Shown one piece after another: positions 50,008-58,134 of a DNA stretch of 64,000 bases. The notes beneath the pieces were generated by a model. That model was given only the letters and a program-made list of their open reading frames with translations, was not told the origin of the DNA and searched no databases. Numbering within the stretch: position 1 is the first letter of the stretch; every line of letters starts with the position of its first letter. This DNA is from Ectobacillus ponti (GTDB lineage Bacteria; Bacillota; Bacilli; Bacillales; Bacillaceae_G), in NCBI RefSeq assembly GCF_024294785.1, contig NZ_JANCLT010000006.1:216762-280761 (forward strand). The letters run 5' to 3'. A program made the position numbers and the translations under genes.

Positions 50008-50781
50008 ATGAGTTTTCCATTTTACATAGAAGTGCTGGGATGGCGCATTCATCCGCATCCGGTGATGGAATCTCTGGGTATGTTTTTGGGATTCCGCTTG
50101 TACTTAAAAATACGTCGGAAGAACCGCATTCAGGAATCGCATGCACTCTTTATTTTTCTTGGCGCACTGGCTGGCGCATTCATAGGCGCTGTTGGATTGG
50201 CAGCGCTTGAGCATCTCCATCAGGTGCAGGGAGATTGGCAGCAGGCGGGGGCACTGGCGCTTGTACAGGGAAAAACGATTGTCGGAGGCCTGCTTGGCGG
50301 CCTTATGGGGGTGGAGGGCGTAAAAAAGCTTGTCGGCCATCGTGAATCGACTGGTGATGATATGGTCCTTCCGCTTATTCTGGGCATTGTGCTTGGACGG
50401 GTCGGCTGCTTCTTGACCGGGCTGTCCGATGAAACAGTCGGAAGCAAAACAAGCTGGTGGACAGGCATTGATTTTGGAGACGGCGTGCCCCGGCATCCGA
50501 CACAGCTGTACGAAATTGCTTTTCTGCTGCTGTTGGCGGGAGGAATGCTGCTGCTTACAAGCAAAAAGCCATGGGAGGGCTTCTTATTTCAGCTGTTCAT
50601 GCTGCTGTATCTGCTGTTCCGCTGGGGGATAGAATGGCTGAAGCCGACGGATAAGCTGTACGGCGGTTCAAGCGCCATACAGTGGGCCTGTGCTGCAGGT
50701 ATCCTATATTATGTGGCATTAATAATGCGGAAGCGAAAAGGGGAGAAGCGGAATGCCGAACAGACCATATATATATCATGA
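50008..50781 (+). CDS. Lgt-like membrane protein (prolipoprotein diacylglyceryl transferase family, divergent)
   Basis: 257 aa, about seven membrane helices. Lgt landmarks are present but altered: HPVMESLGMFLG at the first helix, KTIVGGLLGGLMG where true Lgt has the His of HGGL, GRVGCFLTG where Lgt has GRxGNF, then RHPTQLYEI intact, and FRWGIEWLKPTDKL for the C-terminal motif. It therefore looks like a paralogue that binds a glycerophospholipid but perhaps performs a different transfer. ATG 50008 has GGGGAAGGG upstream. Its last 29 nt overlap the radical-SAM gene, so the two act together. Confidence 0.78.
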   Translation: MSFPFYIEVLGWRIHPHPVMESLGMFLGFRLYLKIRRKNRIQESHALFIFLGALAGAFIGAVGLAALEHLHQVQGDWQQAGALALVQGKTIVGGLLGGLMGVEGVKKLVGHRESTGDDMVLPLILGIVLGRVGCFLTGLSDETVGSKTSWWTGIDFGDGVPRHPTQLYEIAFLLLLAGGMLLLTSKKPWEGFLFQLFMLLYLLFRWGIEWLKPTDKLYGGSSAIQWACAAGILYYVALIMRKRKGEKRNAEQTIYIS

Positions 50782-52150
50782 TTTAACAAGCAGCGTATGC
50801 TCCACGTGCCTGCGCAAGGCGGAGGCAAAGATTATCATTGAGGATAACAAGGTATATATGCTGAAGCGCTGCCTCCAGCATGGCCCGGAGAAGGTGCTGG
50901 TGTCCACGGATGTGGAGTACTATAAGAAATGCCGTGACTTTGTGAAGCCGAGCGAGATGCCGCACCGCTGGAATACACCAATCCGGTACGGCTGTCCGTA
51001 TGACTGCGGCCTTTGCCCGGACCACGAGCAGCACAGCTGTCTCAGCATTATTGAAATTACAGATGTCTGCAACCTGCGCTGCCCGATTTGCTATGCCGAG
51101 TCTTCTCCGGAGCGGACAGCATGGCGCAGCCTGGAGCAGGTGGAGTTTATGCTGGATGCCGTCGTGAAAAATGAAAAAACACCTGATGTGGTACAAATCA
51201 GCGGGGGAGAGCCGACCCTTCATCCGGAGTTCTTCACCATTCTTGATATGGCCAAGCAGCGCCCGATTAAGCATTTGATGGTAAATACAAATGGCATCCG
51301 CATTGCGCAAGACCGCTCCTTTGCCAAGCGGCTGTCCCAATATATGCCGGGCTTTGAGCTGTATTTGCAGTTTGACAGCTTTGAAAAGGAAGCGCTGCTC
51401 GAGCTGAGAGGCCGGGATTTGCGGGAGGTACGGGAAAGGGCCATTGCCCATCTCAATGAGTTTAATGTTTCCACTACACTGGTGGTGACCTTGAAAAAGG
51501 GTCTAAATGACCGGGAAATCGGCAAAATCCTTGCGTATGCTTCCAAGCAGCGCTGTATTCGCGGGGTTACCTTCCAGCCTATCCAGCAGGCAGGGCGGAC
51601 AGAAGATTATGACCCGGCAACGGACCGCCTGACGTTGAGTGAGGTGCGGCAGATGATTATAGACCAGTCAGATTTCTTTCAGGCAGAGGACATCATTCCA
51701 GTTCCATGCCACCCGGATAGTCTGGCCATGGGCTATGCCCTGAAGCTGGGGGATACGATTACACCGCTGACAGGCATGATTGATCCTGCGATCCTGCTTG
51801 AAGGGGACCGCAACACGATCGTATTTGAAAGCGATGAACATCTGCGCGACAAGGTATTCAAGCTGTTCAGCCTGAATCATTCGCCGGAGAGCGGCTTTTC
51901 ATCCTTAAAGGACCTGCTGTGCTGTCTGCCGCGGGTTGTGCTGCCAAATGGCATCGGCTATCAGAATGTGTTCCGTGTCTTAATCATGAAGTTCATGGAT
52001 CATTATGACTTGGATGTGCGCTCCGTGAAGAAATCCTGTGTGCATATTGTGCACCCGGACGGCCGTATCATCCCGTTTGATACATATAACCTGTTCTATC
52101 GGGATGAAAAGGAAGCATATCTGAGGGAACTGCAGGGAGAAAGAGTATAA
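50753..52150 (+). CDS. radical-SAM protein of tetraether-lipid-synthase (Tes/MJ0619) type
   Basis: 465 aa. A Cys-rich N-terminal region (C16, C19, C40 in SSVCSTCLRKA and LKRCLQHG; then C81, C85, C88, C96 in GCPYDCGLCPDHEQHSC) precedes the radical-SAM CxxxCxxC at C106, C110, C113 (DVCNLRCPICYAESSP) and GGEP (QISGGEPTLHPEF). The order of N-terminal zinc/iron-sulfur cysteines, then radical-SAM core, then a C-terminal region with PCHPDS and CCLPR, matches the MJ0619/Tes family, whose archaeal member joins lipid tails by C-C bonds into tetraethers. AAAAGGGGAGAAGCGGA precedes ATG. Substrate in a bacterium is unknown; membrane lipid or lipoprotein lipid is inferred from the Lgt-like partner. Confidence 0.78.
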   Translation: MPNRPYIYHDLTSSVCSTCLRKAEAKIIIEDNKVYMLKRCLQHGPEKVLVSTDVEYYKKCRDFVKPSEMPHRWNTPIRYGCPYDCGLCPDHEQHSCLSIIEITDVCNLRCPICYAESSPERTAWRSLEQVEFMLDAVVKNEKTPDVVQISGGEPTLHPEFFTILDMAKQRPIKHLMVNTNGIRIAQDRSFAKRLSQYMPGFELYLQFDSFEKEALLELRGRDLREVRERAIAHLNEFNVSTTLVVTLKKGLNDREIGKILAYASKQRCIRGVTFQPIQQAGRTEDYDPATDRLTLSEVRQMIIDQSDFFQAEDIIPVPCHPDSLAMGYALKLGDTITPLTGMIDPAILLEGDRNTIVFESDEHLRDKVFKLFSLNHSPESGFSSLKDLLCCLPRVVLPNGIGYQNVFRVLIMKFMDHYDLDVRSVKKSCVHIVHPDGRIIPFDTYNLFYRDEKEAYLRELQGERV

Positions 52151-52183
52151 AAAAAGGACAGCCGCGGGGCTGTCCTTTCCTTG
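52151..52183. terminator. bidirectional intrinsic terminator
   Basis: AAAGGACAGCC / GGCTGTCCTTT with loop GCGG between the radical-SAM gene and qoxD. Confidence 0.85.
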
Positions 52184-52186
52184 TAA

Positions 52187-52492
52187 TTACATTGTGAAGA
52201 AAATCCACACCGTACCGATTACAGTTACCGCAGCGATAAAGAAGCTGTAGAGAATCGCAACCTTCTGAATGACACCCTCACCCTCGGACAAGTGCATGAA
52301 CATTACCAGCTGCAGAACAGCTTGGATGACTGCCATAATAACAATGACTGTCATGATTGTGCCGAATGGAATCGTTGTATACAGAGCGATATACAGTGCC
52401 GCAAATGTCAGAACAAGCGACATGATGAAACCGAATACGTGGGACCAAGGAAATCCTTTATGGTGTGTTGCTTGCGCGTTGTGTTGTGCCAT
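52187..52492 (-). CDS. qoxD: cytochrome aa3 quinol oxidase subunit IV
   Basis: 101 aa, three membrane helices (CyoD/COX4 family): WSHVFGFIMSLVLTFAALYI, VIVIMAVIQAVLQLVMFMHL and AILYSFFIAAVTVIGTVWIF, each within one helix. The N-terminal His/Gln-rich stretch is soluble. Starts two bases after the qoxC stop with GGTGG as weak ribosome site, so translation is probably coupled. Confidence 0.92.
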   Translation of the reverse strand: MAQHNAQATHHKGFPWSHVFGFIMSLVLTFAALYIALYTTIPFGTIMTVIVIMAVIQAVLQLVMFMHLSEGEGVIQKVAILYSFFIAAVTVIGTVWIFFTM

Positions 52493-52494
52493 AA

Positions 52495-53106
52495 TTACGC
52501 CACCATCCCATGCAAGTAAACTAATGTGTAGATAAAGATCCAAACTACGTCAAGGAAATGCCAGTACAAGCTGATGATGAACATCTTTCTTGCTGTAATT
52601 GGCGTTAAGCCGTGTTTACGGATCTGAATGATAACACCTGTTGCCCAGAACAAACCAAGTGTTACGTGCAAACCGTGTGTTCCCAAAAGCGTGAAGAATC
52701 CGGACAGGAAGCCGCTTGTCTGAATTTTGGCGCCTTCATGCACGTAAGTGATGAACTCGTCAATTTCCAGACCAAGGAACGTTGCACCCAACAGAAGCGT
52801 CAGGATAAACCAAACCAGCATTCCTTTCACATTCTGCTTGCGCATGTAGTACACTGCGATGCCGCAAGTGAAGCTACTTGTTAAAAGAACCAATGTTTCG
52901 GCCATAACGGGGCCAATTTCAAACAAATCAGTCTGTGTCGGTCCGCCTGACGTACGGCCGGCCAACACCAGATAGGATGCGAAAAGTGTCGCAAACAGCA
53001 CAATTTCCGCTCCGAGGAAGATCCAGAACCCGAGGATGTTCAGGCGGCCTTGGCCATCCTGATACTCCAGCGGCGCATTTTTATATGCTTCACTGATTGC
53101 TGCCAT
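52495..53106 (-). CDS. qoxC: cytochrome aa3 quinol oxidase subunit III
   Basis: 203 aa, five membrane helices of the COX3 family: NILGFWIFLGAEIVLFATLF, AETLVLLTSSFTCGIAV, FFTLLGTHGLHVTLGLFW and YWHFLDVVWIFIYTLVYL are the typical parts, including the conserved HGLHV and YWHFVD-like ends. Third gene of the qox operon, 13 nt after qoxB. Confidence 0.95.
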   Translation of the reverse strand: MAAISEAYKNAPLEYQDGQGRLNILGFWIFLGAEIVLFATLFASYLVLAGRTSGGPTQTDLFEIGPVMAETLVLLTSSFTCGIAVYYMRKQNVKGMLVWFILTLLLGATFLGLEIDEFITYVHEGAKIQTSGFLSGFFTLLGTHGLHVTLGLFWATGVIIQIRKHGLTPITARKMFIISLYWHFLDVVWIFIYTLVYLHGMVA

Positions 53107-53119
53107 TATGCTTCACCTC

Positions 53120-55051
53120 TCATGCTACGTCTTCAGTCTTTTTAATTTCATCAACGGAAATGTAATATCCGTTGTCATAGTCAAAGGAACGGACAAACAA
53201 GCCAATTACAATACCGATGCCGCCGATAATGGCTACTGGAATCCATTTAAATACCAGACCGAATCCAGCGATAAAGAAGAATACAGAAATCACTACTGCA
53301 AGACCTGTGTTGCTTGGCATATGAATTGGCTTCAGGTTCTTGTGATCAATGTGGGACTCGCCATTTTTCTTCATGTACCACCAAGCATCAGCAGTCTTAA
53401 TCTCAGGCAGTGCCGCAAAGTTGTAATGCTGAACTGGGGATTGTGTTGCCCACTCCAGCGTACGGCCATCCCATGGATCGCCAGTCATGTCGCGCTCAGC
53501 ATGCAGGTGGCTGTAAACTACGTTGTAGCACAAGATTACAAAGCCGACACCCATCATCACTGCGCCGACGGAAGACAGCTGGTTCAAGCCTGTCCAGCCC
53601 AGGCTGGAAGAGTAAGTGTACATACGGCGTGTCATACCCATCAGACCAAGGAAGTACTGCGGGAAGAAGCAGATGTTAAAGCCGATCATGTACCACCAGA
53701 AAGTCCACTTGCCAAGACGTTCGTTCAGAATATACCCCATCATTTTTGGATACCAATAATGGAGACCGGCGAACATTGCGAATACTGTACCTGCAATCAA
53801 TACGTAGTGGAAGTGCGCAATCAGGAAGTAGCTGTTGTGGTACTGATAGTCAGCAGCAGCCATCGCCAGCATAACCCCTGTCACACCGCCGATTACGAAG
53901 TTCGGAATAAATGCCAGAGACCAAAGCATCGGAACTGTAAAGCGGATGCGGCCTTTGTACATGGTGAACAGCCAGTTAAAGATTTTAACCCCTGTCGGGA
54001 TGGAAATTGCCATCGTAGAGATGGAGAAGAATGAGTTAACAGCTGGTGAAGCACCCATTGTGAAGAAGTGGTGCAGCCACACAAGACCGCTGAGAACCGC
54101 AATCGCAATCATAGAGTAAACCATCGCATTGTAACCAAACAGGCGCTTGCGTGAGAACGTGCTCACAACCTCGGAGAAGATACCGAACGCCGGCAGAATT
54201 ACGATATATACTTCAGGGTGGCCCCATACCCAGAACAAGTTCGCCCACAGCATCGGCATACCGCCGCTTGCCATTGTGAAGAAGTGGGCGCCGAACAGGC
54301 GGTCAAAGGACATCAGTGCAAGTGCCACTGTCAATACAGGGAATGCGAACAGGATGATGACACAAGTAATCAGAATAGACCATGTGAACATCGGCATCTG
54401 CATCAGCTTCATGCCAGGTGTACGCATCTTCAGGATTGTTACAAGGAAGTTAATACCCGTCATCAGGGTACCGATACCAGAAATCTGCAATGCAATTGCA
54501 TAATAGTTGTTACCGATGCCAGGGCTGAATTCAGTGCCTGCCAGCGGGAAGTACATGGTCCAACCAGCATCTGGAGAGCCGCCGATTACGAATGCAATGT
54601 TGAACAGCATCGCACCGACGAAGAACAGCCAGAAGCTGAGGGCATTCAAGTAAGGGAATGCAACGTCACGCGCACCAATTTGGAGCGGAACTGCCACGTT
54701 CATCAGACCCATAACGAACGGCATCGCCATGAACAGGATCATAACTGTACCGTGCGTTGTGAAAATGCCGTTGTAGTGCTCTGCATTCAAATATGGATGG
54801 TCCGGGAAAGTCAGCTGCGCACGGATCATCAGACCGTCCATACCGCCGCGGAACATCATCAGAACTGCAGAGAGAATATACATGATACCAATTTTCTTAT
54901 GGTCAACCGTTGTGAGCCATTCGTCCCAAAGCCATTTCCACTTCTTGTACTTTGTCAAGAAGAAGAGAATTGCTACCGTAACAAGGACGATGGAGGCGTC
55001 AGCACCGTAAATAATCGGATCGCCTGTGACAAAAAATTCACTAAGCTTCAC
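53120..55051 (-). CDS. qoxB: cytochrome aa3 quinol oxidase subunit I
   Basis: 643 aa heme-copper oxidase subunit I, 14-15 membrane helices, proton pump that reduces O2 with menaquinol. Low-spin heme ligand His in [10 protein letters not shown]; CuB ligands in [12 protein letters not shown] (His and cross-linked Tyr) and WLHHFFTMG; high-spin heme His in [11 protein letters not shown] 55051 is preferred, since GGAG lies 8 bases upstream; GTG 55060 is too close. Operon order A-B-C-D as in B. subtilis. Confidence 0.95.
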   Translation of the reverse strand: MKLSEFFVTGDPIIYGADASIVLVTVAILFFLTKYKKWKWLWDEWLTTVDHKKIGIMYILSAVLMMFRGGMDGLMIRAQLTFPDHPYLNAEHYNGIFTTHGTVMILFMAMPFVMGLMNVAVPLQIGARDVAFPYLNALSFWLFFVGAMLFNIAFVIGGSPDAGWTMYFPLAGTEFSPGIGNNYYAIALQISGIGTLMTGINFLVTILKMRTPGMKLMQMPMFTWSILITCVIILFAFPVLTVALALMSFDRLFGAHFFTMASGGMPMLWANLFWVWGHPEVYIVILPAFGIFSEVVSTFSRKRLFGYNAMVYSMIAIAVLSGLVWLHHFFTMGASPAVNSFFSISTMAISIPTGVKIFNWLFTMYKGRIRFTVPMLWSLAFIPNFVIGGVTGVMLAMAAADYQYHNSYFLIAHFHYVLIAGTVFAMFAGLHYWYPKMMGYILNERLGKWTFWWYMIGFNICFFPQYFLGLMGMTRRMYTYSSSLGWTGLNQLSSVGAVMMGVGFVILCYNVVYSHLHAERDMTGDPWDGRTLEWATQSPVQHYNFAALPEIKTADAWWYMKKNGESHIDHKNLKPIHMPSNTGLAVVISVFFFIAGFGLVFKWIPVAIIGGIGIVIGLFVRSFDYDNGYYISVDEIKKTEDVA

Positions 55052-55072
55052 TGTGTTCACTCCATTCTATAA

Positions 55073-55945
55073 TTACTTTTTATTTTTCCAGTAGTTATAA
55101 TCGCAATACTCAAGAGACTTTGCATCTACATAGCCCAAGTGGTTGCTGGAGAATGTCATGCGTCCCACAACACCAGGTTTGGTAACTTCAGTATACTTTT
55201 CCTTTGTCAGCTTAGAAGCTGTACCTTTAACTTCTTCAACCCACTTTTTGTAGTCGTCTTTTGTCTCAGACTCAACTGTGAATTCCATGTCTGTAAAGCC
55301 TTCACCGGAGAAGTTTGCGCTGCGGCCCAGGTAGTCCCCTGTTTTGTCAGCCTGCAGGTACAAGTCCATGATCATACCGTCCATTGTATACTTCTGACCG
55401 CCAAGCTCCGGTACCCAGAAGGAGTTCATTGGACCAATGGAAGTCAGTTTAAATTTAATTGGTGTGCCGGCAGGAATTTTCACGTAGTTCACGGTTTCAA
55501 TTCCTTCTTCTGGATAGCTGAAAATCCATTTCCAGTTCGCAGAAGTTACATAAATCTCAATCGGCTTCATGTTCTTTGTTGATACAGGCGGCTTCTCCAA
55601 CGCGTAAGTTGTTTTAACAGTTGGAATAGCCAACGCGATAACAATAATAACAGGAACAATTGTCCAAACGATTTCAAGCAACGTGTTACCGTGCTGCTCA
55701 GGCGGTTCGTAGCCCATGTTGTCTGGTCTTTCACGATACTTAACGATAATGATAGTGAAGAGGACGAATACAACTACGATAACAATCATCATGAGACCAA
55801 AGGACCATGAGATCAAGTCCAACAAACTTTTCGCGTTCGGTCCTTGCGGGTTTAATACAGCCATGTTGCTGCAGCCGCCAAGGAACAACGCAAGAGACAA
55901 CGGAAGAAGTGATAGTAACTTCCAGGGTGCTTTCTTTGGTTGCAC
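55073..55945 (-). CDS. qoxA: cytochrome aa3 quinol oxidase subunit II
   Basis: 290 aa lipoprotein: lipobox LGGC with Cys25, two membrane helices (about 42-65 and 88-110), and a periplasm-facing cupredoxin domain (SANWKWIFSYPEEG, MNSFWVPELGGQKYTMDG). The CuA cysteines of cytochrome c oxidases are absent, which fits a quinol oxidase. Start is GTG 55945 with AAAGGAG upstream. First gene of qoxABCD. Confidence 0.95.
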   Translation of the reverse strand: MQPKKAPWKLLSLLPLSLALFLGGCSNMAVLNPQGPNAKSLLDLISWSFGLMMIVIVVVFVLFTIIIVKYRERPDNMGYEPPEQHGNTLLEIVWTIVPVIIVIALAIPTVKTTYALEKPPVSTKNMKPIEIYVTSANWKWIFSYPEEGIETVNYVKIPAGTPIKFKLTSIGPMNSFWVPELGGQKYTMDGMIMDLYLQADKTGDYLGRSANFSGEGFTDMEFTVESETKDDYKKWVEEVKGTASKLTKEKYTEVTKPGVVGRMTFSSNHLGYVDAKSLEYCDYNYWKNKK

Positions 55946-55990
55946 GGCAGAAATGCTCCTTTCTTTTCTTTAATACTATGCCAATAAAAT

Positions 55991-56020
55991 ACTATAAACG
56001 TAGTAATATTAGATTGGCAA
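55991..56020 (-). promoter_or_regulatory. putative qox promoter
   Basis: Minus strand TTGCCA (56015-56020), 18-bp spacer, TATAGT (55991-55996), about 45 bases before the qoxA start. Confidence 0.5.
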
Positions 56021-56056
56021 GAGGTGCGAAAACAATGTCGAAAATTAGACACAAAT

Positions 56057-56083
56057 GAACGTTATAAACGATGTATAACGTTC
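56057..56083. repeat. perfect inverted repeat upstream of qoxA
   Basis: GAACGTTATA (56057-56066) / TATAACGTTC (56074-56083) with a 7-nt spacer, about 40 bases upstream of the putative -35 of qox. Size and symmetry fit a dimeric regulator's site. Confidence 0.55.
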
Positions 56084-56217
56084 GCAACATGAGTACATTG
56101 TATAACATTATCGTCATTTTGGGATACATTCTGCAGTTTTTCGACAATTTAACTTATGACAGTTTATCTAGTTCCTATCAAAATTGTGTTCATAAGGAAT
56201 GTAAGGATATTTTTTCA

Positions 56218-56231
56218 AGAAAACGTTTTCT
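56218..56231. promoter_or_regulatory. cre-like palindrome
   Basis: AGAAAACGTTTTCT, 12 of 14 matches to the CcpA cre consensus, in the qoxA/C39 divergent region. Confidence 0.35.
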
Positions 56232-56380
56232 TTCGTTTTATTTATATAAAAAGATTTATTTTTCTGTGTGATGGGCAAATCCTGCTTCAAACATTATAAT
56301 AAAGAAGAGAAATGTCAGTTCGAAACATTTGCTGACGCGAGTATGATGTATAAATTAAGAGAATATGAGGATAGGAAACT

Positions 56381-57124
56381 ATGAGACGAAGCGTATTCAC
56401 ATATACAGGCGTTTTTGCAGCGATGTTTTGGATGCTGGCGGGCTGCAGCAACAGTCAAATCCTCGATGTATTGCAGCAGGGAAAGGATGGGCTTGTACAG
56501 AAGGTACAGGAAATTCAGCCGGTCTCTTTGTCAAAGCGGGCTTATATTCAAAATGTGCCGTTGATTCAGCAGCGGCCGGAGCTCCCGCGCGGCTGTGAAG
56601 TGACAAGCCTGGCAATGCTGCTGCAATATCACGGGGTTCAGACAGATAAAATGAAGCTGGCCGGTGAGATTAAGAAGGTTCCATTTCAGGCAAACGGGAA
56701 ACGCGGCCATCCAAACGAGGGCTTTGTCGGCAGTATGTATACGCTGGATGAGCCCGGCTATGGCGTGTACCATACGCCGATTGCCCAACTGGCCAAGACT
56801 TATGTGCCAGAGAGAGTGCAGGATTTAACGGGCCGTACTATACAAGAGGTATATCGTGCTGTGGAGCAAGGATCACCTGTATGGGTGATTACCAATGTGG
56901 AGTTTCAGCCGCTGCCTGATGATGAATTCATGACGTGGGATACGGCTGCAGGACCAGTGAAGATTACGTACCATGAGCACAGTGTTGTGGTTGTCGGCTA
57001 TGATGAGGGGTATGTGTATGTAAATGACCCCTTGGCCAGCCAGCCGCAAAAGCTGAGCCGCGCCCCTTTTGAAGCGGCTTGGGCACAAATGGGGCAGCAG
57101 GCCATTGCCATTGCCCCAAAATAA
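56381..57124 (+). CDS. C39-like peptidase family lipoprotein
   Basis: 247 aa. Lipobox LAGC (Cys22), then a papain-like C39_2 domain with catalytic Cys72 in PRGCEVTSLAML, His200 in YHEHSVVVVGYD and Asp/Asn in VYVNDPL. Proteins like this (YvpB group) are extracellular and unassociated with bacteriocin ABC transporters; the substrate is unknown. GAGGATAGGA precedes ATG. Divergent from the qox operon. A terminator follows. Confidence 0.85.
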   Translation: MRRSVFTYTGVFAAMFWMLAGCSNSQILDVLQQGKDGLVQKVQEIQPVSLSKRAYIQNVPLIQQRPELPRGCEVTSLAMLLQYHGVQTDKMKLAGEIKKVPFQANGKRGHPNEGFVGSMYTLDEPGYGVYHTPIAQLAKTYVPERVQDLTGRTIQEVYRAVEQGSPVWVITNVEFQPLPDDEFMTWDTAAGPVKITYHEHSVVVVGYDEGYVYVNDPLASQPQKLSRAPFEAAWAQMGQQAIAIAPK

Positions 57125-57125
57125 G

Positions 57126-57154
57126 ACAGGCTGCCGATGGAGGCAGCCTTTTTT
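57126..57154 (+). terminator. intrinsic terminator
   Basis: AGGCTGCC / GGCAGCCT with loop GATGGA, then TTTTT. Confidence 0.85.
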
Positions 57155-57236
57155 CTATGCCTGCGGAGTTCTGTTTCTCGGTGCTAATGACCATGCTCTA
57201 AGGCATACAATAGAAGCTGAAAAGGGGGAGAGGAAA

Positions 57237-57710
57237 ATGAGAACATTGGCATGGCACGAAACACTGGAGCTGGGTGAACTCATCGCATCGCAAGCCCACT
57301 GTCTGGCAAAGTTTAAGATGGTGCTTCCGCAAATACAAGACCCCGAATTGCGCTCCTTGTACGAGTTTTCGATAGGCGCGCTGCAAGGAAACCTGCAGGA
57401 GCTGCTTGGATTTCTATCCAGCGTGGAGCCGGCGCGGGGCGGGGATATGATGCCAAGCATTACGGACAGCTTTTACGCGGGGGATTTGTTGGGGGCGGCA
57501 AAAACGGCTGTCCGGAACTATGCAATTGCCATTACGGAGACAGCCACACCGGAGCTGCGGGAGATCTTCCTAAAACAGCTGAATGCCGCAGTACGCTGGC
57601 ATGAAAAGGTCTTTACCTACATGGCGCAGCGGGGTCTGTACCCCGCCTATGATTTGGGTAAATTGCTACAGGTGGATGTCACACTGGCGCAAAATGCCAT
57701 TAATATGTAG
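57237..57710 (+). CDS. CotF-like spore coat protein
   Basis: 157 aa, four-helix ferritin-like bundle of the CotF family (PF07875 type): ELGELIASQAHCLAKFKMVL, LYEFSIGALQGNLQELLGFL, TAVRNYAIAITETATPELR and RWHEKVFTYMAQRGLYPAYD in order. Such proteins are part of spore coats or expressed late in sporulation. AAAAGGGGGAGAGG precedes ATG 57237. Next to two further very small genes. Confidence 0.8.
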   Translation: MRTLAWHETLELGELIASQAHCLAKFKMVLPQIQDPELRSLYEFSIGALQGNLQELLGFLSSVEPARGGDMMPSITDSFYAGDLLGAAKTAVRNYAIAITETATPELREIFLKQLNAAVRWHEKVFTYMAQRGLYPAYDLGKLLQVDVTLAQNAINM

Positions 57711-57768
57711 TGATAAACGAAATGCCCCTACACATACTAAGGGTAGTACATGTAAAGGGGGATTCTAT

Positions 57769-57921
57769 ATGAACAGCGAAGAGAAACGCCGCCGTCCGCT
57801 TGGCACGCCGGGCCAGCGGAATCAGCGGCAGTATCAAATGGATTTGCCGCCGGTGAACTTTCAGAAGAACAATAACTTGGCCTCCAATCCGCATACGGAT
57901 GACCTGCGGACCGACCGCTGA
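57769..57921 (+). CDS. 50-aa basic hydrophilic protein, possibly spore-related
   Basis: ATG 57769 follows AAAGGGGGATTCTAT. Low-complexity, very polar sequence rich in Arg, Gln, Asn and Pro (EEKRRRPLGTPGQRNQRQYQ...), no structure predicted. Its place after a coat-like gene suggests a small spore or coat-matrix protein. Family not recognised. Confidence 0.55.
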   Translation: MNSEEKRRRPLGTPGQRNQRQYQMDLPPVNFQKNNNLASNPHTDDLRTDR

Positions 57922-57955
57922 CAGGCGATGCTGTGACAGCCAGAAGGAGAAGCTT

Positions 57956-58098
57956 ATGGGATTTTGAAGAAGCTTAATAATAAGTCCTCTGGCCAAGTGC
58001 AAGCCTTTTTAGACGATGTAGTCGGCGCTGTGGCTGCCGCCTCCAGCCGGCTCGCGCATGAGCAGCGTGAAAGATTGGAGCGGGGATCATTTTCGTAA
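57956..58098 (+). pseudogene. small ORF interrupted by an apparent single-base deletion, or TTG-started 44-aa gene
   Basis: ATG 57956 has an ideal AAGGAG (57944-57949) but reads ATG-GGA-TTT-TGA. Inserting one T in the TTTT run (57962-57965) would open a frame MGFLKKLNNKSSGQVQAFLD... to 58098. As it stands the same codons can start only from TTG 57964 with poor spacing (44 aa: a short helical, Ala-rich protein). It may be a recent frameshift, a slippage site or a sequencing error. A terminator follows the TAA. Confidence 0.4.
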
Positions 58099-58100
58099 GC

Positions 58101-58132
58101 AAAAAGAATCGGCGGGGGCCGATTCTTCTTTC
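58101..58132. terminator. bidirectional intrinsic terminator
   Basis: AAGAATCGGC / GCCGATTCTT with loop GGGG and A/T runs on both sides; ends the feo operon on the minus strand. Confidence 0.8.
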
Positions 58133-58134
58133 AT

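Noticed and set aside
53108-55072. Long plus-strand open frames opposite qoxB
   Set aside because: Composed of Cys/His/Gln-rich translation typical of the complement of a membrane-protein gene; no start signals.
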